A stretch of DNA of 64,000 bases. Origin: Novosphingobium sp. ST904 (GTDB lineage: Bacteria; Pseudomonadota; Alphaproteobacteria; Sphingomonadales; Sphingomonadaceae). The notes under the pieces were generated by a model, which did no database searches, was not told the DNA's origin, and saw only the letters and a program-made list of their open reading frames with translations. Position numbers and translations under genes: made by a program. This document shows, in pieces, positions 1 through 8,384 of the stretch. Within the stretch, counting starts at the first letter, position 1. Each line of letters starts with the position of its first letter. Location: NCBI RefSeq assembly GCF_001298105.1, contig NZ_LGJH01000147.1, forward strand, positions 1-64,000. The letters run 5' to 3'.

Positions 1-43
1 GTCCGAACGGGGCGTTTTCGCATGTGGCGAAGGGGAAAGGATG

Positions 44-949
44 TCAGCCCTTGAGCTTCCAGCCCGAACGCAGGACCAGATAGATGATGCCCGCCAGCAC
101 CGCGTCCAGCAGACCCATCCCGATCGCGCTGTGGAGCACGGCCATGTTGGTATCGCCGATATCGCTGACACCCAGGAAACCGAACCGGAAGCCCGAGATC
201 ACGTAGAAGAACGGATTGAGGCGGCTGATCGCCTGGAAGGTGGGCGCCAGGTTGTCGATCACATAGAACGTGCCGGAAAGCAGCGAGAGCGGCGCGATCA
301 CGAAGTTGGTGACGGCGGCGTTGTGATCGAACTTCTCGGCCCAGATCGACGACAGGAAGCCGAGCAGCGCGAGGAATACCGAACCGGTGAGGCCGAACCA
401 GATCACGGCCCAGGGATGCGCCATCGAAAGGCTCACGCCCGGCCACAGCAGCATAGCGCCCGACAGCGCGAGCCCGACCAGAACCGCGCGGGTCACCGCC
501 GCGGCGACCATGGCCAGCATGAGTTCGCCTTCGCTCAGCGGCGGCATCAGGTAATCGATGATCGTTCCCTGGATCTTGCCCGCCAGGAACGAGAAGCTGG
601 AATTGGCGAACGCGTTCTGCATCATGCCCATGACGATCAGGCCGGGCGCCACGAAAGTCGCGAAGTTGACGCCGAGCACTTCCCGGCCGCCGCGCCCCAT
701 CGCCACGGTGAAGATCACCAGAAACAGCAGGGTAGTGATCGCCGGTGCCCAGATCGTCTGGGTCTGGACCTTGAAGAAGCGGCGGACCTCCTTCATATAA
801 AGGGTCTTGAGCCCCTCCCAGTTCACCTGGTGGATCAGGGGTTCTCCCTTCGCCGGGAAATGGCGGGCCGGGATCGTCCGGGGCACGATGTGTTCTGACA
901 CGCTCCCGTCCTGTGTCGGCAGTTCGGTCGAATTCGTTTGATCGGGCAT
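44..949 (-). CDS. ABC-2 type transporter permease
   Basis: A 301-residue integral membrane permease of the ABC-2 family. About six hydrophobic segments follow a cytoplasmic N-terminus of about 50 residues; the region around LVIFTVAMGRGG and the late SLLSGTFYVIDNLAP loop look like the NodJ/drug-export type ABC-2 permeases. Such proteins pair with a separate ATPase, which should lie just beyond the left edge (downstream on this strand). The open frame extends upstream to about 1891, but that part is an antisense shadow of gcrA; the start at 949 (MPDQTNS) fits the family length. It is divergent from gcrA across 96 bp. The substrate cannot be told from the sequence. Confidence 0.85.
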   Translation of the reverse strand: MPDQTNSTELPTQDGSVSEHIVPRTIPARHFPAKGEPLIHQVNWEGLKTLYMKEVRRFFKVQTQTIWAPAITTLLFLVIFTVAMGRGGREVLGVNFATFVAPGLIVMGMMQNAFANSSFSFLAGKIQGTIIDYLMPPLSEGELMLAMVAAAVTRAVLVGLALSGAMLLWPGVSLSMAHPWAVIWFGLTGSVFLALLGFLSSIWAEKFDHNAAVTNFVIAPLSLLSGTFYVIDNLAPTFQAISRLNPFFYVISGFRFGFLGVSDIGDTNMAVLHSAIGMGLLDAVLAGIIYLVLRSGWKLKG

Positions 950-1008
950 GGACCGGCGAGTATCGGCTGCGGCTTTCCAAGGCAAGCCGCGCCACGGAAT
1001 TTTGGGGC

Positions 1009-1013
1009 GATTC
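1009..1013. promoter_or_regulatory. GANTC (CcrM-type) site upstream of gcrA
   Basis: A GATTC sequence lies 32 bp before the gcrA start codon, in the 96-bp gap shared with the divergent ABC permease. GANTC is the target of the alphaproteobacterial methylase CcrM, and GcrA acts at methylated GANTC promoters in Caulobacter. A regulatory role here is inferred from position only. Confidence 0.4.
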
Positions 1014-1045
1014 TTGGTTCGCCCGATGAAGAGATGGAACACCGA

Positions 1046-1747
1046 ATGAGCTGGACGGACGAGCGGATCGAGAAGCTGACCAAGATGTGGGAGGGCGGAG
1101 CCACCGCCAGCCAGATCGCGGACGAGCTTGGCGGCGTCAGCCGCAATGCGGTGATCGGCAAGGCACACCGCCTCGGGCTCAAGGCACGCCCTTCCCCGGT
1201 CAAGGCCAACGAAAAGCCGGCCCGCCCGGCACCCGCCCCGAAGAAGCCCAAGCCCGTTGCCGAGGCCGCGCCAGCCGCGCCCGCGCCGCAGGTCGAAGCG
1301 CCCGTCGTGCGCGCCGCGCCGCAGCCGCCCGTGGCGCCGGCGCCCCGCAGCCCCGCTCCGGTGGCACCGCCGGTCGCCGCCAGCGAAGATGCCCCGGCCG
1401 CGCCGAAGGGCCCGCGCGTCGTCTCTGTCGGCCCCGGCGGCTTCCTGCGCCAGGGCCCCGGCGATCAGCAGCAGCCGATTCCGCCCGCGCCGCCCCGCCG
1501 CCTGGTGCCTGCCAAGCCGAGCGCGGAAATCGCCGACAAGACCAGCCTCCTCGACCTCAGCGACCGCGTGTGCCGCTGGCCGATGGGCCACCCCGGCGAA
1601 CCGGACTTCCACTTCTGCGGAGAAAAGGTGAACCCCGGGTTCCCTTATTGCGTCGAGCATTGCGGCCGGGCCTATCAGGCACAGCTGCCGCGCGGCGCGC
1701 GCCGTCCTCCTCCGCCGCTTCCCTTCGGCGGCCCGCGGGTTCGCTGA
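1046..1747 (+). CDS. gcrA: GcrA cell cycle regulator
   Basis: A 233-residue GcrA family protein, the alphaproteobacterial cell-cycle regulator that binds sigma-70 RNA polymerase and methylated GANTC promoters. Residues 1-45 carry the hallmark start (MSWTDERIEKL, then GVSRNAVIGKAHRLGL), an HTH-like domain. Residues 55-165 are a long Ala/Pro/Lys linker, longer than in Caulobacter. Residues 170-233 hold the conserved C-terminal module with CRWP, a second Cys pair and YCVEHC, the part that contacts sigma-70. The start at 1046 is chosen because the family begins exactly with MSWTDER, although the frame is open further upstream. The cyclophilin gene follows 4 bp downstream. Confidence 0.95.
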   Translation: MSWTDERIEKLTKMWEGGATASQIADELGGVSRNAVIGKAHRLGLKARPSPVKANEKPARPAPAPKKPKPVAEAAPAAPAPQVEAPVVRAAPQPPVAPAPRSPAPVAPPVAASEDAPAAPKGPRVVSVGPGGFLRQGPGDQQQPIPPAPPRRLVPAKPSAEIADKTSLLDLSDRVCRWPMGHPGEPDFHFCGEKVNPGFPYCVEHCGRAYQAQLPRGARRPPPPLPFGGPRVR

Positions 1748-1751
1748 TCCG

Positions 1752-2447
1752 ATGAAGACGATGGTGCGGCGACGGGCCCTGAATGCCTGGCTCATCGCCG
1801 CACCGTTCGTTCTGGCGCTCGCCGCCCCTGCCCTCGCGCAGAACGCTCCGCCCTCCGGCGAAACCGCCGCATCGAAGCCTGCCGAGCCCAAACCTGCAGA
1901 ACATGTCTACGTTGCGCTGACGACCAGCGCCGGGACAATCACCCTCGATCTCGACAAGGCCCACGCCCCGCTCACGGTCGCGAACTTCCTCAAGTACGTC
2001 GACAGCCGCAGGTTCGACGGCGCCAACTTCTACCGCGCCATGCATCTCGACTGGGGCGACCAGCCCAACGGATTGCTGCAAGGCGGCCTGCAGGGCATCA
2101 ACGTGCTGCCGCCGGTGCCTCATGAGCCCACCAGCGCCACGGGAATCACGCACAAGGCCGGCACCATCTCCATGGCCCGCTACGCGCCCGGCAGCGCCAC
2201 GGCGGACTTCACGATCATGCTGAGTGACATCCCGTCCCTCGATGCGCAGCCCGCTTCGGACAATCCCGAAGCCCGCGCAGGTTTTGCCGCCTTTGGTCAT
2301 GTCGTCTCGGGCATGGACGTGGTGCGCAGGATCTGGGACCAGCCCCGCTCGCCCACCAAGGGCGAAGGCGTCATGAAGGGCCAGATGCTCGAACCGCAGG
2401 TGAAGATCGTGAGCGCGCGCCGCGTTCCCCCGCCCGCCACGCCTTGA
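1752..2447 (+). CDS. Periplasmic cyclophilin-type peptidyl-prolyl isomerase
   Basis: A 231-residue cyclophilin-type PPIase (EC 5.2.1.8) that should interconvert cis and trans prolyl bonds in exported proteins. Residues 1-29 are a clear signal peptide with three arginines, a hydrophobic core and an ALAQ cleavage site. A short Pro/Lys linker follows, then the cyclophilin fold from about residue 45 (TSAGTITLDLDKAHAP, LTVANFLKYVD). The YRAM and LLQGGL patches correspond to the FHRV and QGG active-site strands. It begins 4 bp after gcrA, so the two are probably co-transcribed. Confidence 0.9.
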   Translation: MKTMVRRRALNAWLIAAPFVLALAAPALAQNAPPSGETAASKPAEPKPAEHVYVALTTSAGTITLDLDKAHAPLTVANFLKYVDSRRFDGANFYRAMHLDWGDQPNGLLQGGLQGINVLPPVPHEPTSATGITHKAGTISMARYAPGSATADFTIMLSDIPSLDAQPASDNPEARAGFAAFGHVVSGMDVVRRIWDQPRSPTKGEGVMKGQMLEPQVKIVSARRVPPPATP

Positions 2448-2844
2448 GACTTCCGGCGCCTGCCGCCATTTCCACAAAGACAATAGCGCTGTGCGTCGCC
2501 CTAGCGCGTAAAGCCGGCAGCCTGCCGAAGATTGTGGATTAAATTTCTGGCATCTCCCTGAACACAACCACATCGGCGTTAGCTTTGGGTAATGCCGCCG
2601 CCTGTCGATTCGCTCATAATCCGCGGGTTTCCGCCCTTATTCGGCGCTCCCCGTTTGCCAGACCAACTGTCTCGCCTTCCACGGTAAGAGAACATTTACC
2701 CAATCGCCAAATCGAATACGGGAAATCCCTTAGTTGGTCCCAGTGACCACGGGAGCCATTGAACTTTCAGGGGTTGTGGGACTCCCTCTCAGGTCCGGGG
2801 GCACGGACTGCATCTATTCGGTTCGATGTACTTTTGAGAGTGCG
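2448..2844. other. Noncoding spacer before small orphan gene
   Basis: About 400 bp with no convincing gene; it is more AT-rich between 2530 and 2720 than the flanks. The frame of the next gene is open from 2734, but the first 37 codons look unlike coding sequence. No clear promoter or terminator was recognised. Confidence 0.5.
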
Positions 2845-3192
2845 ATGATAGAAAATTTACCTTGGAATTGCGCCGGCGAGGCCGGTCCAACTGTCGTGTC
2901 GCACGAAGAGTTCTGGTTCTCGCTCAAGTTGAGAGTTGAATCGACTTCTCAGCTTTGGCAGGCGGCCGCGCTTCGCTGCATGAGTCAATCGGACGTCTCC
3001 TATGAGGAGGTGGACGAACTGATCGGTCCGATCGACGATCCGTCGATCGCGGATTGCCTGATGATCCTGGCGTTGCCCGAACGTATTCCGGGCTGCACCA
3101 GGCTCGACGTCTCCCTCCAGTCGGCGGAGAGCGTGGAGCCGGCAACGGGCATCGGAAATGCCAACCGTCACAGCACGGTCGGCCAGGCCTGA
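2845..3192 (+). CDS. Small uncharacterised protein
   Basis: A 115-residue soluble, acidic protein with no family that I recognise. There is no signal peptide or membrane segment. Trp and Cys are scattered through the first half (LPWNC, SQLWQAAALRC), followed by an acidic helical stretch (SYEEVDELIGPIDD). The start at 2845 (MIENLPW) is a choice; the frame is open from 2734. It ends just before a perfect 20-bp hairpin terminator shared with the converging flgD. Its codon pattern is reasonable, but its base composition is slightly lower in GC than that of the neighbours. It could be a regulator of the adjacent flagellar block or unrelated to it. Confidence 0.55.
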   Translation: MIENLPWNCAGEAGPTVVSHEEFWFSLKLRVESTSQLWQAAALRCMSQSDVSYEEVDELIGPIDDPSIADCLMILALPERIPGCTRLDVSLQSAESVEPATGIGNANRHSTVGQA

Positions 3193-3193
3193 A

Positions 3194-3237
3194 ACGAGAA
3201 AGGCCCCTGAACCGGCTGGTTCAGGGGCCTTTCTCGT
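3194..3237. terminator. Bidirectional intrinsic terminator
   Basis: A perfect 20-bp stem (ACGAGAAAGGCCCC... paired with ...GGGGCCTTTCTCGT) with a 4-base loop GGCT, followed by a T run on the + strand and preceded by A residues for the - strand. It separates the + small orphan gene from the - flgD, so it probably ends both. Confidence 0.9.
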
Positions 3238-3254
3238 TTTCGGGGCCGTTCCGG

Positions 3255-3926
3255 TCAGCTATCGGTGCTGGCGCCGGCAGCCGCGAGGGCGACGAGGCCG
3301 GAGGCGGACATGCGGATACCGTTGACGCCCAGCATGATGTTGGTGCCGTCGGTCACCACGTCATCCACGATCGCCACCGAGTTGATCGTCGTATCCAGCG
3401 CATTGCCGGCGGCATTGGTGGCCGTGATCGACAGCGTATAGGCGCCGTCCGCGGCCTTCGTGCCGTCAGCCTTGGTTCCGTCCCACTCGTAGGAGCCCTG
3501 CGTGGTGGGATCGAGCGTCACGGTGTTCACCACGGTGCCCGAGGAATCCTTGATCGTGGCGGTGATGGTCGAAGGCGTGCCGTCCACGTAATAGGTCCAG
3601 TGGGCCGGTGCGCTGCCGAGCCCGGCAACCGGGGAATCGAAACGCGCCTCGCGCCCGATGTAGCTCGATGCCTGCGCCATCTGCTGCGAGGTGAGCTGGC
3701 TGAGGATGTCCTCCAGCTTGCCGGTCTGCTGGATCGACTGCTCCACCTGCGAATACTGCACGAGCTGCTGCGTGTATTCCGAGGTATCCATCGGATCGAG
3801 CGGATCCTGGTTCGTCATCTGCGTCGTCAGCAGCTTGAGGAACAGGTTGTAGTCAGTCAGCAGCCCCGAAGTGGAGGCCGCCGTGGTGTCGCTCGTGGTC
3901 GACGTCGTGCTTGAAACCGTGGTCAT
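3255..3926 (-). CDS. flgD: Flagellar hook-capping protein FlgD
   Basis: A 223-residue hook cap that guides FlgE subunits during hook assembly and is shed afterwards. A Ser/Thr-rich N-terminal export region (residues 1-20) precedes the signature FLKLLTTQMTNQDPLDPMD at about 29-47. A FlgD Ig-like/tudor region follows (residues 95-190, with YTLSITATNAAGN). It lies 12 bp downstream of fliK, the usual pairing of hook cap and hook-length ruler. It is the last gene of the fliF-to-flgD run and is followed by a strong terminator. Confidence 0.96.
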   Translation of the reverse strand: MTTVSSTTSTTSDTTAASTSGLLTDYNLFLKLLTTQMTNQDPLDPMDTSEYTQQLVQYSQVEQSIQQTGKLEDILSQLTSQQMAQASSYIGREARFDSPVAGLGSAPAHWTYYVDGTPSTITATIKDSSGTVVNTVTLDPTTQGSYEWDGTKADGTKAADGAYTLSITATNAAGNALDTTINSVAIVDDVVTDGTNIMLGVNGIRMSASGLVALAAAGASTDS

Positions 3927-3938
3927 TGCTCTTGTGCC

Positions 3939-5345
3939 TTATGCCATGAGATCGACATGACCGCTGCTCCTGAGCGGTCGGTAGATCGGGTCGTCGCTCC
4001 CGCCGAATGTGTCGGACAGGCTGCCCTGCGCCTGCCGCTGCCCTTGCTGGTCACCCTGCCAGCGCTGTCCGCCCTGCCCGCCCGAGCGGCTGTCGAAGCG
4101 CAGGGACTGGCCGTCGGCACGGATACCGGCGTCGGCCAGCGCACGATTGAGATCGGTGCTTTCGCGTCGCAGCATGTCGAGCGCGGAAGAACTGTCCGCC
4201 GACATGACCGCGCGCAGGACGCCCTCGTGGTCGAAGGATAGGCGCACGTCGATCCGGCCCATGTGGCGCGGGTCGAGACGGATGAGCAGGTCGTCGCTGC
4301 CCTTGTCGAGGGCGCGGGCGATCTCCACGCCGATATCGGCGCCGAACTGGCCCTCCTGAACGGACACTGCCGCGCTCTGGGTCGCCGACTGCGTTGCCGG
4401 GTAAGGCAGCGCGGCCGGGCGCGCGGCCGTGCCGGTCAGCGTCTGCGACAGCAGCGGGGTCGAAAGATTACCTTCGCCCTGCGCGGCGGACTGATCCGGC
4501 GCGAAATCGGCCTGCTGCATCGCCGCCGAGCCGGCGCCCTGTCCGCGCGTTGCCGCCGGCTCCGGGGCGAGACGGTCGGCATTGCCCGCCGAACGGTCGG
4601 CAGCGGATGCCCTGCTCGCTAGCTTGCTGCCGGACTTGCCACCGATTTCGCCGCTCTTGGTGCCGCCTTCGGTCTTTTCGGCCTTCACGTCCGGGACCGC
4701 CTGCGGCGCCACCGCCAACGCGGGCTGCGTCGCAGCGGGCACGGGCATGTTCTGAACTTGCGCGGTCTGGACAAGGCTCGCCGGATCCACGTCCGCATCG
4801 CCGGCATCCGGCGCGCTGCCGTCCTCGGCAACCGGCGCATCGGCAGCCGCGCCATCGGCCGGTACTGCCGTGTCGGTGCCGGAGGGAACCTGCGAAGCGG
4901 CGGCCTGCGCCGCAAGCTGCGCCAGCGTGGTCTTTGCCGTTTCCGCCTGCGGAGCGAGCTTGTCGGCCACCGTCTTGTGTGCGGCCGCCGGCTTGGCGCC
5001 CTGTTCCGGCTTCCCGGCGAGCGCCGCGCCCGGTGTCGCTGCCACTGCCGCCTCTTCAAGCGAAGTCGCCGCGGTCCACGGCTGCTGGACGAGCTTGCCG
5101 TTCTCGGCAGCGTCAGTGGGAGCGGCCAGTGCCGGGTCGGCGGCGGGAACGGTTTCCGCTCCGGTCCCCGCCGCCTCGCCCGCGATCATGGCAGAAGCGG
5201 CAGGCGCGGTCTTGCGGGTCGCGCCGAGCAGGGTTCCGAACGCGACCGGCGCCTTCTGTCCGCTTGCGGCCAGGCTGTCGGCGCTCGTTGCGGCGCCTGC
5301 CGCCGGTGCGGAGGTGGGAAACAGGGCATTCATGGAAACCGGCAT
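3939..5345 (-). CDS. fliK: Flagellar hook-length control protein FliK
   Basis: A 468-residue FliK. Residues 1 to about 330 are a low-complexity Ala/Pro/Gln/Ser-rich tract, as expected of the secreted ruler. Residues about 335-430 are the conserved C-terminal Flg_hook domain (LLIRLDPRHMGRIDVRLSFD... LRRESTDLNRALADAGI) that switches FlhB specificity. A GGAGG lies 10 bases before the ATG at 5345. The 100-bp gap to flhA upstream holds a small hairpin and no clear promoter. Confidence 0.93.
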   Translation of the reverse strand: MPVSMNALFPTSAPAAGAATSADSLAASGQKAPVAFGTLLGATRKTAPAASAMIAGEAAGTGAETVPAADPALAAPTDAAENGKLVQQPWTAATSLEEAAVAATPGAALAGKPEQGAKPAAAHKTVADKLAPQAETAKTTLAQLAAQAAASQVPSGTDTAVPADGAAADAPVAEDGSAPDAGDADVDPASLVQTAQVQNMPVPAATQPALAVAPQAVPDVKAEKTEGGTKSGEIGGKSGSKLASRASAADRSAGNADRLAPEPAATRGQGAGSAAMQQADFAPDQSAAQGEGNLSTPLLSQTLTGTAARPAALPYPATQSATQSAAVSVQEGQFGADIGVEIARALDKGSDDLLIRLDPRHMGRIDVRLSFDHEGVLRAVMSADSSSALDMLRRESTDLNRALADAGIRADGQSLRFDSRSGGQGGQRWQGDQQGQRQAQGSLSDTFGGSDDPIYRPLRSSGHVDLMA

Positions 5346-5445
5346 TATGGAGCATCCTCCGGCCGGCGATACGCGGCCATGTTGTTATCATAGAGGGTTT
5401 GCACCGGTCCCGGTCGCACCCTCGCCTTCACTCGGGCCTGCCGCT

Positions 5446-7545
5446 TCAGCCGATCGTGCCGAGGCTGCGCAGGCGCGCGCGCGGATGGATTTCGTTCTGC
5501 GAGAGCACCACCGTTGCAGGGCGGACGCGCTCGATGATCGAACGCACGAACGGCCGCAGCGGCGGGCTGGTGAGCAGGCAGGGAATTTCGCCCTGCGCGG
5601 CAAGGCGGTCGTAGCCCTCGCGGACGGCGGTAATGAAAGCCTGGAGATGCGAGGGCGCCATGGCGAGGTGGCGGTCGTCGCCCAGGCCGACGATGGCCTC
5701 CCCGAAAACCTCGTCCCATTGCCCGCTGAGCGTGACGATGGGGATCGTCCCGTCGAACGTCTGCTGGGCGGAGATCTGGCGCGAAAGGCGGGCACGGACG
5801 TGCTCGGTCACTTGCGTGAGGTTGCCCGACATCGCGGTTGCCTCGGCAATGCCTTCGAGGATCGTCGGCACGTCGCGGATCGACACGCCCTCGGACAGCA
5901 GGTTCTGGAGAACGCGCTGCACGCCAGAGATCGAGATCTTGCCGGGAATGATGTCGGAGATGAGCTTCTCCGATTCCTTGTGGACCTCGTTCAGCAGCTT
6001 CTGCGTCTCGGTATAGGAGAGCAGGTCGGCGATGTTGTCCTTGACGATCTCGGTCAGGTGCGTCGTCACCACGGTGCCGCAATCGACCACGGTAAGGCCG
6101 CGGAATCCGGCTTCCTCGCGCATGTCCCGGTCGATCCAGAGCGCCGGAAGCTGGAACACTGGCTCCTTGGTGGCCTCGCCCCGGATGCCCATGTCCTGGC
6201 CGGAAGCGTTGATCACCAGCAGCTTGCCGATGCGCAGTTCGCCGCGCGCGATCTCGGTCTCCTTGACGAAGACGATATATTCGTTCGGCTTGAGCGCCAT
6301 GTTATCGAGAATGCGGACCGAGGGCAGCACGAAGCCGTAGTCGATCGCCATCTGCCGGCGCAGCGCGCGCACCTGGTCGTCCAGGCGCGGCTCGGCCTGC
6401 GAATCGTTAATGAGCGGCAGCAGGCCGTAGCCCAGCTCGATGCGCAGCGAATCGATCGCAAGCGTGCGCGAGATCGGCTCCTCGGCCTGCGCCTCCATCT
6501 GCTGCTGGTGCGTGAGCGCTTCCTGCATCCGCTCCTGCGCGGCCTTTGCCTCGGCCTTGCGCGACATCGACCAGGCCAGCCAGCCACAGGCCGCGCCAAG
6601 CGATGCGAACGGGAAGAATGGCAGGCCGGGCATGAGCGCCAGCACGCCCATCAGCACGCCGACGATGCCGAATGCCTTGGGATAGCGGCCGAGCTGCTCG
6701 CCGAGTGCGGCGCCGGTCTTGCCGACCACGCCGCCCTTCGAGACCAGCAGGCCCGCCGCCGTCGAGACGATCAGCGCCGGAATCTGGCTGACCAGACCGT
6801 CGCCGACGGTCAGGATCGTGTAAGTGGTGAAGGCCTCGCCGAAGGGCACGCCGTGAATGGCCACGCCGATGATGAGGCCGACGACGATGTTGATCGCGGT
6901 GATGAGCAGGCCGGCAACGGCATCGCCCTTAACGAACTTCGAGGCACCGTCCATCGCGCCGTAGAAGCCGCTTTCCGCCTCGATCTCGGCGCGGCGTTCG
7001 CGGGCCTGCGCCTCGGTGATGGTGCCCGCATTGAGATCGGCGTCGATCGCCATCTGCTTGCCGGGCATGGCATCGAGGCTGAAGCGCGCCGCCACTTCGG
7101 CGATGCGCCCTGCGCCCTTGGTGATGACCACGAAGTTGATGACGATCAGGATCGCGAAGATGGTGAGGCCGATCACGGTCTCGCCGCCCATCAGGAACTC
7201 GCCGAAAGCCGCGATAACGCCGCCCGCCGCGTGATGGCCTTCATGCCCGTGCCCCAGGATCAGGCGCGTCGAGGCAAGGTTCAGGCCCAGCCGCAGCATC
7301 GTCACGATCAGCAGGATCGTCGGGAAGCTGGAAAGCTGGAGCGGCTTTTCGATGAACAGCGCCGTCATCAGGATCAGGACCGAGGCCGTGATCGAAAGCG
7401 CCAGACCCATGTCGAGCATCCAGCCCGGCATCGGCAGGATCAGCATGGCGATAATCGCGCTGACACCCAGCGCCAGCGCCAGGTCGCGGCTGGGGCCGAG
7501 GCGCGTCAGGAACTGGTCGAGCCTTGCAGAGACGAGTGCGTTCAT
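5446..7545 (-). CDS. flhA: Flagellar export gate protein FlhA
   Basis: A 699-residue FlhA, the large export-gate subunit in the inner membrane. Eight hydrophobic segments occupy residues 20-330. The FHIPEP signature is present (AGRIAEVAARFSLDAMPGKQMAIDADL, about 135-160), followed by the conserved SGFYGAMDGASKFVKGDA loop. The cytoplasmic ring-forming domain runs from about residue 350 to the end. It starts 23 bp after the flbD-like gene and is followed by fliK. Confidence 0.97.
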   Translation of the reverse strand: MNALVSARLDQFLTRLGPSRDLALALGVSAIIAMLILPMPGWMLDMGLALSITASVLILMTALFIEKPLQLSSFPTILLIVTMLRLGLNLASTRLILGHGHEGHHAAGGVIAAFGEFLMGGETVIGLTIFAILIVINFVVITKGAGRIAEVAARFSLDAMPGKQMAIDADLNAGTITEAQARERRAEIEAESGFYGAMDGASKFVKGDAVAGLLITAINIVVGLIIGVAIHGVPFGEAFTTYTILTVGDGLVSQIPALIVSTAAGLLVSKGGVVGKTGAALGEQLGRYPKAFGIVGVLMGVLALMPGLPFFPFASLGAACGWLAWSMSRKAEAKAAQERMQEALTHQQQMEAQAEEPISRTLAIDSLRIELGYGLLPLINDSQAEPRLDDQVRALRRQMAIDYGFVLPSVRILDNMALKPNEYIVFVKETEIARGELRIGKLLVINASGQDMGIRGEATKEPVFQLPALWIDRDMREEAGFRGLTVVDCGTVVTTHLTEIVKDNIADLLSYTETQKLLNEVHKESEKLISDIIPGKISISGVQRVLQNLLSEGVSIRDVPTILEGIAEATAMSGNLTQVTEHVRARLSRQISAQQTFDGTIPIVTLSGQWDEVFGEAIVGLGDDRHLAMAPSHLQAFITAVREGYDRLAAQGEIPCLLTSPPLRPFVRSIIERVRPATVVLSQNEIHPRARLRSLGTIG

Positions 7546-7568
7546 CGCTTCACCGGGTTCCGAAAGCT

Positions 7569-8014
7569 TCAGTGGCGGATCAGGCCCGGCGGCACCACGA
7601 GGCCGTCGGACAGGAAGGTTCGCAGCTTGTTGCGCATGGTCCGCACCGAGATGCCGAGCATGGACGCTGCGGTCGTGCGGTTGCCGCGGCAGCGTTCGAG
7701 CGTCTGCAGGATCAGCTCGCGCTCCACTTCGGCGATGTTCTGGCCCACCAGTTCCGACACCGCCATGGTGACGGACTGATTACCGGCCCGTTCACCACGC
7801 AGGCGCGCCATGACATCCTGAAGGTTCACCGCGATATCCACCACGACGATATCGCCGTTGGCACGGTGCCACGCTTCGAGCACGGCCGGGTTCGCGGTTC
7901 CCACCGCGATGCTCGCGGCGACCCGCGCACCATCTCGACCGCGAGGCCCATGGCGTTGCCAAGGTCGCCGACCAGCATCAGACGGGTCGGATCGTGATCG
8001 GACACGGGCATCAT
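7569..8014 (-). CDS. Shortened FlbD-like regulator lacking the sigma-54 ATPase (frameshifted)
   Basis: Between fliN and flhA lies a 446-bp gene that needs one added base near 7925 to read through (446 = 148 codons + 2). The corrected protein is about 149 residues. Its start (TRLMLVGDL..., then DIVVVDIAVNLQDVM) resembles the degenerate receiver of Caulobacter FlbD. Its end (LVGQNIAEVERELILQTL, RGNRTTAASMLGISVRTMRNKL) is the FlbD/NtrC Fis-type HTH. The AAA+ sigma-54-activating domain of about 240 residues (GAFTGA, Walker A/B) is absent; there is no space for it. It overlaps fliN by ATGATG. It may still bind DNA as a modulator but cannot remodel sigma-54 polymerase. Position after fliN matches flbD in Caulobacter. 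Confidence 0.75.
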
Positions 8015-8373
8015 GCCTCCTGCCGCACGATTTCGGTCAGCGTGATGCCCAGCGTGCTGTCGATCAGGACAACTTCGCCGCGAGCGATCAGGCGATTGTT
8101 GACGAAGATGTCCACCGGCTCACCCACCCGGCGGTCGAGTTCGACGACCATGCCGGGCTTGAGGCGCAGCAGTTCGCCGATGTCCATGCGCGAGCGGCCA
8201 AGCACGGCCTGGACCTTCACCGGCACGTCGAACACGGCGTGCAGGTCGTCGGGCGTGGGCGGCGTGGTCGGGCGCGGGGACCGTTCGGTCGTTCCTTCGC
8301 CGCCCATGTCAGCGGGGTTCTCTTCGGTCAGGTGAGCAGGCGCCAGCTGGCGCGGCTCGAGCTCGTCGCTCAT
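8011..8373 (-). CDS. fliN: Flagellar motor switch protein FliN (long form)
   Basis: A 120-residue FliN of the C ring. An acidic, Pro/Thr-rich N-terminal tail (residues 1-45) precedes the SpoA domain (DLHAVFDVPVKVQAVLGRS, LKPGMVVELDRRVGEPVDIFVN, LIARGEVVLIDSTLGITLTEIV). The start at 8373 (MSDELEP) has GAAAGG 7 bases upstream; the frame is open to 8400, overlapping the fliF end. A second SpoA protein is encoded at 23503-23736, so which one is the main C-ring FliN is open. Confidence 0.9.
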   Translation of the reverse strand: MSDELEPRQLAPAHLTEENPADMGGEGTTERSPRPTTPPTPDDLHAVFDVPVKVQAVLGRSRMDIGELLRLKPGMVVELDRRVGEPVDIFVNNRLIARGEVVLIDSTLGITLTEIVRQEA

Positions 8374-8384
8374 GGTCATACCTT

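Noticed and set aside
4870..7779. A 969-codon open frame on the + strand across fliK-flhA
   Set aside because: It is antisense to two well conserved genes; the composition is Arg/His/Gln/Asp-rich and typical of shadows in GC-rich DNA.
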